DNA of 64,000 bases, taken from assembly GCA_020698575.1 (NCBI GenBank), contig CM036256.1, positions 372,001-436,000 on the forward strand, given 5' to 3'. Made by a program: the position numbers and the translations under genes. This DNA is from Bostrychus sinensis (Eukaryota; Chordata; Actinopteri; Gobiiformes; Eleotridae). Below the pieces are notes generated by a model. It made no database searches and was not told where the DNA came from. It saw nothing but the letters and a program-made list of their open reading frames with translations. Positions 55,324 to 64,000 of the stretch are shown piece by piece. Numbering within the stretch: the stretch's first letter is position 1; each line of letters opens with the position of its first letter.

Positions 55324-55395
55324 CACAGTGACAGGAAACACCAAAACTCTGAATAAAAACCTCTGCACAGTACTCCACACATCCACTAGAGGGAG
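55324..55395 (+). promoter_or_regulatory. RSS (variant nonamer) and CTCF-like core after V at 54835
   Basis: Heptamer 55324-55330, 22-bp spacer, nonamer ATAAAAACC 55353-55361; CCACTAGAGGGAG at 55383-55395. Confidence 0.85.
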
Positions 55396-55925
55396 TTAGA
55401 GCCTACATATTTGGGGGAAACCAAAGCCCATTTTCTGGTTCTATCTTACCCAGCCAGGAGTTCATAAATATATTTGACACCAGGGGTCAGTGGAGCACTG
55501 TCTGGGAAAAAAGAAAACAAAACTCCTAAAGGGTTAACAGAACGTATCTGGACATGGTTTAGCCACACATTTATTCCTCTGTTCATGAAACATCAGCTCT
55601 GAATCAAGCTGCTCTCTTCAGAAGTAACAGACCTTAAAACACTGCCTCTGATGGACAATAAACTCTGTCACTGACCACTTTACAGAGGCTGCTCTGACTG
55701 GAAAGTTTCTTTAGAAAAGTCAAGATTTAGCAGCGTTTCAATAAATCTGAGTTTAGGCAAAGTCTTTACTGGAAAATGGCTTTGGCACAGCTCACAAAAA
55801 GACAAGGAGTAAGAATTTAATCACACATCACACCAATAACTACATGTTCCTTCAGATTACAGGAAAGGACTCAGGAACTTTTATGCATGAAAATAAAGAA
55901 CAAGGCCAGATGCTAAACATAGTCC
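55396..55925. other. intergenic, nothing recognised
   Basis: No further V gene, RSS, D, J or C segment was seen after the last V. Confidence 0.45.
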
Positions 55926-57846
55926 ATGAAGAACTTTATTGTTTATTGTTATTGATCCCCATTAGTCCTTACCACAGTAAAGACTATTCTTCCTGGGGTC
56001 CATACACACAAACATTACATACATACAATACACACATAAATTAATACAAAGACATTACAGCACACATTTTAGTTTGATATCCTTACATAGGTCTCTACAA
56101 CATCCTTTACGTTAAAAGTAAAAGTAAATATTCCATAATACAAGACAGATGTTTGCACTACACATATAAATATAAGTAGAGTTTAGAAATGTATTTCACC
56201 GTTGAGAACAGACTTTTTCAGCTCCTTTTTAAACCAAGACTTAGTGAGTAGGGCAATTAAAGGAAAGGGGAGCCTATTCCACAACATTATTGCTCTGTAC
56301 ATGACAGTTCTCTTTAGAGCATTAGTCCTGGGCAGAGGTGATGAAAAATGGCACTGTGAAGCTTGCCTGGTATTTGTTTGTTTAGCCTTTATTTGAAGGG
56401 ACAATGTACAGAGACATTAAGCTCATAAAAACAGAGATGTTCCGCACCAGATTATAGCTAAATCCCTAGTTTCCATCTGCAGTCCCTGATTTACATGAAC
56501 AAAAATACAATGCATTTACACTCAAACAATCCCAGTAAAAGCAGTAGTTCATTGACTCACTCTCTCCCCAAAACTCATTCACACACAGACCTAACCTCAT
56601 CTCAGTCAACATTATTTACAGGAACATTCGTCTTATAAAAGGCGCATTACCAAGCTCAATTTAAACAACTACAAATAACAATAAGTGTTCCTGTGGAGAA
56701 GGAATGACATTGGTTAAAGTCCACAGTCTACATTTATATATTACACAGAAGCAGAAACAAGAAGGTGCTGTGTTGAACTTAAATAGTTCAGTGTATTAAG
56801 ACCATGTCCATCACTAGTTAACAGAAGCTGTGAGAACAGACCTGAGGGTTTTTTTGAAATATAGACATTTTTACAAACCAGAATAAGGCTACATGCCAAT
56901 CTATCCTCCACTCTTAACCATGACAGCCTCTCATGCATCGCCCTTACACTGGTTCTAAACAGACAGCCCAATGCAAGGCGAGCTGCTCTATTCTGGACTA
57001 GTTGCACTTTCCTCAGATCATTTTTAGATGCATTTGACCAAATAATAGAGCAATAGTCCAGATGTGAAAGGACTAGAGACTGTAAAACCAGTTTAATTGT
57101 TGAGGTAGTAAAGAAATGTGAATATCTTCTTATAATTGAGGCGGCTCTACTCATTTTCATGACTACATTATTTATATGAGAAGACCAGGATACTGTGGAA
57201 TCAGTAGTAACTCCCAACAGTTTGGCTTCATTCACCTGTTCAATAGAGGCACCATGCAATGAGAGTCCTAACTTGTGGACAGATTTCAAAATGAATCTAG
57301 AGCCCAGGACCATACATTTAGTTTTTAAGGCACTGATTTTTAACTTATTTTCTGTGGCCCAATTAGAAATCTCATTCAGCTCTGGTTGTAGCATACAATT
57401 CAATGAGTCACTATTCTCTGCTGATACATAGAGAGTTGCCTCATCTGCATAAGTAATTATCTGTGCATTGTTAAGAACATATGAAACCTCATTTACAAAT
57501 ATACTGTAAAGAAGAGGCCCAAGGCCACTCCCTTGAGGAATACCACATGAGAGCATGTTTATATTAGAACATGAGCCATTGAAGAGGACACATTGCTGTC
57601 TATTGCTTAAATAACTCTTCATTACATTTACTGCAGACTTTTTGAAGCCATAAGCAGACAATTTGCTTAGCAACAACTCATGGTCGATTACATCAAACGC
57701 AGCACTAAAATCAAGATACACCACCCCCGCCATACGTTTTTTGTCGATCTGTTTTAACCACTCATCAGAGAGAGTTGCCAGTGCAGTGGCTGTGGAATAG
57801 CCTGCCTTATAAGCCTGCTGACAATCTGAGTTAAGATGGTTCACTG
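55926..57846 (-). mobile_element. 5'-truncated LINE, minus strand
   Basis: An intact 367-residue frame (57844-56741) contains reverse transcriptase blocks in order: GYSTATALATL, VYLDFSAAFDVIDH, CGIPQGSGLGPLLYSIF, YADEATLY, LLGVTTDSTVSW, HLDYCSIIW. The catalytic YADD is YADE here, and the N-terminal endonuclease is missing. The 3' UTR to about 55926 contains GGACCCCAGGAAGAATAG, a common teleost LINE 3' end. The frame is unusually well preserved compared with the other LINEs in the window. Confidence 0.8.
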
Positions 57847-58089
57847 ATCAGTGATGGTGTAGAGGTCTTTCACTGTTCCATATGCTCACAGTCAGATCTT
57901 CTTCTGGGAGAACTACTGCATGAAACCAGACAGTGTCTGTCTTATCATTTATTGAGCTTTGAACATTTTAAACACTTTACATCTGCCTGTACAATAAACA
58001 AAACCCTTCAAAGACTCACACCACCGCCATGAAGTGAAAACATTAAACAAAAACCTACTCCTGCAGAACCACGAGAGCGACACCTAGAG

Positions 58090-58300
58090 GTGACTGTGAG
58101 CTTCTTTACAGACGTCCCACCTTTGCACAGTCAGTCCTTTCAGTCAGAGGCTGTAACATTTGGAATAACATCCCTCACACAATCAGAGAATCTCCTACGT
58201 ATAACACCTTTAAAACTCTCCTTAAAAACTGGCTTCAGTCCACTCAACACTGCCCCCATCAGGGCTCATGGTGCATGACACAGAAACGTCTGTGGCATGG
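58090..58300 (+). mobile_element. LINE ORF2 C-terminal relic
   Basis: Read across one frameshift, the stretch gives WNNIPHTIRESPTYNTFKT and LLKNWL, the usual C-terminal tail of fish LINE ORF2 proteins. It is a short relic. Confidence 0.5.
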
Positions 58301-59123
58301 GCCATGATCGTCTGAACAGACTCATATTTTTACACTGGAAAAAATGTCCTTCTCAAAACAAGTAAAAAAAATATAGAATACAAGATGTTTTTTCCTTGTT
58401 ATAAGTGAAAAAATCTGCCAATGGAACTGGCACAATTTGTCTTGGTAAGATTTCTTAAAATAAGATGTAATGTCCTGGCCTTTCAAGACAAAAGGAAATC
58501 TTGAAATGAGCTGAAAAGACTCATATTTAGGTTAATTGCACTGGTATTTGGGAATATTATGTCTTAAAATAAGTCTGCATTGCTCAAAAAAAGTTTTATA
58601 CCTTAAAAGTAGCCAAAAATATATATATGCTTGATGTCAAATATATCTTATTTTAAGTGCTACAACAGTCAACTGTGCTCAATTCCAGACCATTATCTCC
58701 TTTAAGTAAGATTAGAATTACACATTTTAAGATCATTTTGTCTTGAATTTAGATGTAGATGCACACAGTAAAAAGTGATACCATTCTAGATTTAGGACAG
58801 TCACCTTCAAATAAGACCAAAATAAAGTTTTGAATTAAAGCACTTTATTTTAAGTCTTTTGGTTTGGGCAAAGCATCAAAGCATGATGGCTAGCACCGTT
58901 CCAACCAAGCTTTTTCAGTGCCATGAACACAGGTCACATTAAACAATGAATTCAATTCAACATTTGACAACAGCAAAACATGTCAAATATAACACTGGGG
59001 CCCAACATCTGACCTCTCTCTAATACAGCACAGTGCTAACTGCAACTAACTGTGGTCAAAGAGCAAAAGTCCAAATCTGACCACTACTGTCCAACAAATG
59101 TTTTCCAATCAGCCATGGCCTTC

Positions 59124-59909
59124 TTAAAGATGGCGTGAGGTCTCTCTCGTGGATTGTGTCCAAGAGGACCTCTGTATGACTGAAAGGACAGTGGCTACAC
59201 ATTTGGGGTGTGTGAGATGTAGAGCATAATAATATGCCATAAGATATAAAGCACCCTCAGTAACCTTGTCTTTTGGGAATGTAGTTATTGGTGCATCTCT
59301 GATAGCTTCCAGGCAGTTGGACGACCTGACCATGAGGACTGGACAGGAGACGCCTTTTTAAGTAGACATTGGGATCTTCTTTCTCCTTAAACATAGAACA
59401 AACGTCCCATCAAGATGGTTTTTTTTAATCAAAGCATTTCAAAAACATAATATTTTTAACACATAAAGATAGTTATGTTGCTTATCTTTATAAAATATGC
59501 ACTTGGGCTGTTTTACACAAGCTGGGTAAACCAAAAGCAAAACTCTGTCTGATATGCCAATTTAAAGCTTTCATGTTACTGGTGTCTCTTGCGATTTTTA
59601 TGATACAAAAGCAAATTCCAAGTAATTTAAAAATGTCTTCTCATACATAGCAGTAAATCCTCTTCTGTATCTGATTTTAATGCTTCCATCCATTGACTGC
59701 AACATTTAAAATACTATAGGAGCAGTTACAAACATCAACTTGCGCAAAAACAATTGAAATGGTACAGATTTCATTTCCTTGGACAGACAAATTCTATAAC
59801 TCACCTCAAGCACATGCACCAAGGCGTCACTCGCATCTCGCAACTTCTTTGGAGGAGCGGCTGTAGAGGCAAACAGGGATGGAAGGACACGGAGGATCAG
59901 CCTGGTCAA
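59124..59909 (-). pseudogene. minus-strand coding remnants inside the CACTA-like element
   Basis: Two minus-strand frames, 59909-59706 (LRDASDALVHVLEVSYRICL) and 59333-59124 (EGALYLMAYYYALHLTHPKC), look like remnants of a second transposon-encoded protein in opposite orientation. No start-to-stop gene can be built. They could instead belong to a nested element. Confidence 0.35.
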
Positions 59910-60750
59910 CTGTTGATGGAAAGATAATTATTTAAAAAACTAGGTAAAATAGACCAAGTCACATCTGATTATCCATATTTCAGATAAATGTATCTGTACT
60001 GAAAAGTATTAATAAACATTAGGAATGTCCCCATAGAATGAAGAAAGGACAACAGTCCCTACTTGGCCATTTCCAGTCTTGTTAGGGCTGGACAATATGA
60101 CCAAATATTTCTATCACTGCATTTTTTCTGGAATTATTGCAGTATGACAGTATATTATATTTTATCATCTTTCAGCGTGTCCAGTGGTAACACCAATATT
60201 CAGGCTTTGATGATTATGGGTTGTAAAAGAAAAAAAATATTAGAAAAAATATTTAGAAAAAGTATTATAGTTGTGGTTTTATGTGGTCTTTGCCAACAAA
60301 AAACCTAAATAATATATAAAATATAAGTCAGAATAAAATTACATAGAGTTCTTTGATGGGATTTTTTTAATATAAAAAATGACTGTATATGAACTGTATT
60401 AGCATGTGTAGGCTTAAACATATTGTGACATTTTTAGTTCAAACGTATCAAATATACAGGAGTCTACAGTTCATTGAGCACTTGTGGGATTAATAAACTT
60501 TAGCTATTCTTTAACATAATCAGATATGAATTACAATCACAAAAAAAGTTATTTTATGAGACAAAAAGCAAACAAGGGTAAACAATCAATTATAAACAAG
60601 CTAAGCTGGCTATTTTAACTGTATTATTTTTATTTTATCCATTTTATGGTGGAGTTTCAGAAACTGCAGAGGGGAATGTGGAAATCAACAACTGCATTTC
60701 TTCTTCAAGCCAAAGAAACCCATCGACTTACACAGGTAACATGAACTTAT

Positions 60751-61060
60751 AATGTCCCCACATTGCCCAATATGACTTTGTAAACAAATCTTCATTAAAT
60801 TGTTCCTGTATGTTTTTGGAGATGCATTCGCAACGCCTGCATTTACTGTACACAAACCCTACTCCTTCCTTAAATCCTGCCACTTCATGTGGAGCACGAG
60901 TGTCCCCACTCACACATAACTGCTCTAGAAATGGTCTTCTCACCATTTGCAGTGACAACACGAACACCATCATATAGTTCAGTTAGGTCACAGTTAATCC
61001 TTGACAGTCTCTTGTCAATTTCACAATGTGACAGATTTTTTTATTTGACCAAAGCAAGCA
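60751..61060 (-). repeat. inverted copy of part of the transposon coding region
   Basis: The reverse complement matches 61863-62161 almost throughout, coding for the same SGDTRAPHEVAGFKEGVG stretch. The two arms of about 300 bp lie in opposite orientation, 0.8 kb apart, and could form a long hairpin. Confidence 0.85.
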
Positions 61061-61260
61061 TGGTAAATAAATGGTTATAATAATCATTATTAATATTCCA
61101 TTCAATCCAATCACAACAGTTACTGTATGGCCTTGGGGTTTTCCTGTATTCAGTATAAATGCATGTGCACCTGCAAGTTTAAGAGCCATAATATCTTATA
61201 TTTGTTAGTTTTTTTGTGTTTTTTTCATAGTTTTTCTTCTCACAGAGAGCTGTAAAGCAG

Positions 61261-62390
61261 ATGGTGAATGGTGTCCAGCAGTATCAGGCATCATTACTGG
61301 AGCATCTGAAACATCAAATGAACAATGTGATTGACAAACATTCTGGTGACCTACATCAACTGAGGAGTGAGGCAACGGCAATATTCAATCAGTTTACTGA
61401 CCCCTTTAGTGAAACTGCTACAACCCATTTGCAAGATAAGAAAATTAAAGAACTACTGCAGCCAGTTGAACCGGACGTTATTGTTTCAAAACAGACGCTG
61501 TGTTAAACGTGGACATGCCAGAACCCTTACCATTAAGGATCATTGCTTTTATTATATTCCATTGATAAAAAGTTTGGAGCAGCTCCTGATGCACTCAAGA
61601 ATTCTTGCAATGATTGAAGAAGGTCCACGGCCATGCAGGGACGGGTTTTTCTTCAGAATATAAGTGACGGACAGATTTTTAAATCACATCCTCTGTTTTT
61701 GAAAGTACATTCGGCATTGCAGATAATTTTATATACAGATGAAATCGAATTATGCAATCCTCTTGGATCTCAAGCAACCAAAAACAAATTACTTTTAATT
61801 TATTATACCTTAGGTAACATTGACCCAAAGTACAGGTCACAGCTTGCTGCAATCCGTCTACTTGCCATGGTAAAATCAAAAGATCTGTCACATTGTGGAA
61901 TTGATAACATAACTGCAAGGATTAACAGTGACCTAACTGAACTATATGATGGTGTTTGTGTTGTCGCTGCAAATGGTGAGAAGACCATTTCTAGAGCAGT
62001 TATGTGTGAGTGGGGACACTCGTGCTCCACATGAAGTGGCAGGATTTAAGGAAGGAGTAGGGTTTGCGTACAGTAAATGCAGGAATGCATCTCCAAAAAC
62101 ATACAGGAACAATTTAATGAAGATTTGTTTACAAAGTCATATTAGGCAATGTGGGGACATTGAAAGGGCAAGCACTGATTTCCTGAAAGAAAACATAAAA
62201 ACGACATATGGTATAAACAGGAGAAGCAAATGAACAGAGTTTCTGAACTTTGATATAATAAATCAAACCCCTCATGACATCATGCACGTCATTCTGGAGG
62301 GCGCTGCCCCAGATGAAATCAAATGTGTTATAAAGCATATTGTGCTTTCAGGCTTAATGGACTTAGATACATTCAAGAGATAAACCTTGC
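61261..62390 (+). pseudogene. CACTA-like transposon protein, N-terminal part, frameshifted
   Basis: Frames change near 61500, 61640, 62030 and 62235. The amino-acid order is consistent with one ancestral gene leading into the intact frame at 62451, from SLLEHLKHQMNNVIDKHSGD to LSGLMDLDTFKR. At least four lesions make it inactive. Confidence 0.55.
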
Positions 62391-62450
62391 CCAATAACTG
62401 TCAATACACTGTTATCAAACGACAATAAACTGAAACAAACATCTGGGCAG

Positions 62451-63254
62451 ATGTTGGTTTTACTAAAAATTCTGCCATTGCTAATTGACACAAACAGAGA
62501 AAATGATTACATTAAATTTTTGCTTCAGTTGTTAGAGATGGTCAAAATTCTGGTTTCACCTATTATTGCTCTGTCAACACTTTCAAGATTAAAGCTTTTA
62601 ATAGAGCGACATTTGAAATATTTCAAACAACTGTTTCCAGATACAAATATCAGACCTAAACAGCATTACCTTCTGCACCTTCCTTCACAAATCAAGGCAC
62701 TTGGTCCTACAGTAAGGCTTCTGTGTATGCACTTTGAGTCTAAGCATTGCTTTTTCAAGCAGTGGGCTTTGAAAATTAGCTTTAAGAACATTTGTAAATC
62801 TCTTCTGAAGCATAACCAGTTATATGAATGTAGTCAGAATGTACATGACAAACACCCAATCCTTTCACATGAACTTGAAATAGGCCCAGTCTCAGAGGTG
62901 AAAAACACTCATTATGTGAAAGGAAAGCTTAGAGACTTCTTTGGAATAGAGCAAGTTGGTCGTGTAGTTTCTGTACCATGGATAATGCAATATGGAAATA
63001 AGTACACATGCAGGAAATCTTTAGTCATTTCTAATGTGACTAATAATACTCCAGAGTTTGGACTTGTAAAAATGATCTATATTGTTAATGAGTCAATGTA
63101 TTGTTTGGAATCTCGAGCTTTTACAACAGCTGAGTGGAGAGATCATTATTCAGCTCATGAGGTAGAAGTTCCCTGTGAAGCTCAAGCCAATATTTTTGTG
63201 AATGCTGACAATCTTATTGATTATACACCATACTACTATTTGACATTCACATAA
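62451..63254 (+). CDS. transposon-encoded protein, C-terminal part (267 aa open)
   Basis: This is the longest intact frame in the element. It starts at an internal Met and is continuous in sense with the broken frames upstream, so it is a C-terminal fragment of a decayed gene. Motifs RPKQHYLLHLPSQIKALGP and LCMHFESKHCFFKQW match a family repeated many times in fish genomes, similar to the H-x-LLHYP and RFE-x-KH motifs of CACTA-associated proteins. Function and start are unproven. Confidence 0.5.
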   Translation: MLVLLKILPLLIDTNRENDYIKFLLQLLEMVKILVSPIIALSTLSRLKLLIERHLKYFKQLFPDTNIRPKQHYLLHLPSQIKALGPTVRLLCMHFESKHCFFKQWALKISFKNICKSLLKHNQLYECSQNVHDKHPILSHELEIGPVSEVKNTHYVKGKLRDFFGIEQVGRVVSVPWIMQYGNKYTCRKSLVISNVTNNTPEFGLVKMIYIVNESMYCLESRAFTTAEWRDHYSAHEVEVPCEAQANIFVNADNLIDYTPYYYLTFT

Positions 63255-63934
63255 CAGAAAATACATTCCAGTGAAGTCTGATCTAACATCATTGCACAAC
63301 ACACATTAAATGCAAATAATTGAGTATGTACAGACTGTAAGGCGTTCACTCTTCTGTACTGTAACTGTACTGATAATCACCTGCTGTGATTCTTTTTTTG
63401 CTTGCATCCCTAATTTTTGTTTAGTTTGGGTCACTTGTGCTGATGGTTCCAGTGATGATCTTTGGTGTCGTTTCTAACTGTATGCACTTCTGTCCCACTG
63501 CTGTTAAATATGGGTGCTGTTTTCTTTTAGAAGTTAAATGAACCTAAATCAAGAAAGTCTGTTTCTTGAAACAAGACCACCCATCTTTCACAAATAAAAC
63601 TGCTGCTTAAAAATGTTATGGAAAGTAAAAAAAAAACTTGTTTCATCAGAAATATTGCTTAAAATGAGATAGTTTCAAGACCAAATGACTCACCAAGATA
63701 TTCAAGATTTATTGTCTTAAAACAAGTCGCTATATCTTACTGAAAAGTTACTAGTAAGTTAGTTTTGTCTTAAATCAAGTGTAATAATATATTTAAACTA
63801 GAAACTAGACAAATATACTTGGCAAGATTTTGTGTTTTTGCATTGTGTTGTTGTTGAGCGCTGCATGCTACATATACGTACGTAAACATGTACTGCATAT
63901 ATTTACTCTGTAATCTCTGCTGTTATCGTTTCTT

Positions 63935-64000
63935 ACTGTCACTATTTTCATGTAAATATGTAAATATGTAAATATGTAAATATGTAAATATGTAAATATG
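63935..64000. repeat. 8-bp tandem repeat at window end
   Basis: TAAATATG units repeat up to the window edge and may continue beyond it. Confidence 0.85.

Larger units (their letters stand above)
58333..63845 (+). mobile_element. decayed CACTA (EnSpm)-like DNA transposon
   Basis: The left end CACTGGAAAAAA and the right end, read in reverse as CAATGCAAAAACACAAAATC (CACTG mutated), bracket 5.5 kb. Subterminal regions on both sides are rich in AAAACAAG/CTTGTTTTAAG-type motifs. Inside, broken + strand frames 61261-62390 and an intact frame 62451-63254 read in order: LQIILYTDEIELCNPLGSQA, IDPKYRSQLAAIRLLAMVK, PHDIMHVILEGAAPDEIKCV, RPKQHYLLHLPSQIKALGP, FESKHCFF. This is the pattern of a widespread fish transposon protein. 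No clear 3-bp target duplication was found. The superfamily call is tentative. Confidence 0.5.

Noticed and set aside
19926..55382. Recurrent minus-strand frames over each V gene (for example MRAPSSGASAVLCC or MELVQYCVVF types)
   Set aside because: They are antisense shadows of the conserved V 3' ends and RSS flanks.
55396..64000. D, J or C segments after the V cluster
   Set aside because: No 12-bp-spacer RSS with an FGxG J motif and no constant-domain exon was found by reading; the region is transposon sequence.

Overview
This looks like a teleost fish nuclear genome. It carries tRNA-derived SINEs with the fish V-SINE core, several non-LTR retrotransposon reverse transcriptase fragments, hAT-type and CACTA-like DNA elements, long minisatellites and vertebrate antigen-receptor genes. 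No prokaryotic gene organisation is present. The species cannot be told from the sequence.

Layout. 1-3060: tandem repeats, two non-autonomous hAT-type elements with perfect 8-bp target duplications, and a CpG-rich, possibly promoter-like stretch. 3064-6578: a 3.5-kb minisatellite (27/28-bp unit, about 128 copies). 6761-11152: a three-exon C2H2 zinc-finger gene whose CpG-rich first exon starts less than 200 bp after the minisatellite. 11180-19420: interspersed repeats and degenerate LINEs, with a 3' relic of a T-cell receptor V gene at 15227. 19600-55400: a cluster of 17 T-cell receptor V genes (TRAV/TRDV type), all on the + strand. 55900-63850: a minus-strand LINE and a decayed CACTA-like transposon of about 5.5 kb.

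The V genes form two families. Family A (11 genes) begins its mature V with EDTVTQAEGD. It comes with two leader designs: an intronless MESALCTLL leader (8 genes), or a split MKHWLRNLLL leader with an 88-bp intron (3 genes). Family B (6 genes, one frameshifted) has the split leader MRITQLCFGH and mature EELTPLKTEV. Six A-B pairs share a constant cassette: B's ATG lies 133 bp after the A nonamer. Every V ends in heptamer CACAGTG, a 22-bp spacer and a nonamer (ACAAAAACC or ATAAAAACC). Every one is followed 21-34 bp later by CCACTAGAGGGAG, which resembles a CTCF core. No D, J or C segments are in the window. These genes would be used by recombination to J segments elsewhere, presumably on the + side.

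The cluster grew by repeated segmental duplication (four duplicated block classes were traced by constant coordinate offsets) and by exchange between genes. Frameworks are almost invariant, while CDR1-FR2-CDR2 differs and is mosaic. Two genes are A/B chimeras. All family B genes have tyrosine in place of the first conserved V-domain cysteine. The most unusual observations are that cysteine loss, the exonised intron end in the single-exon leaders, the CTCF-like core after every RSS, and the A/B recombinants.
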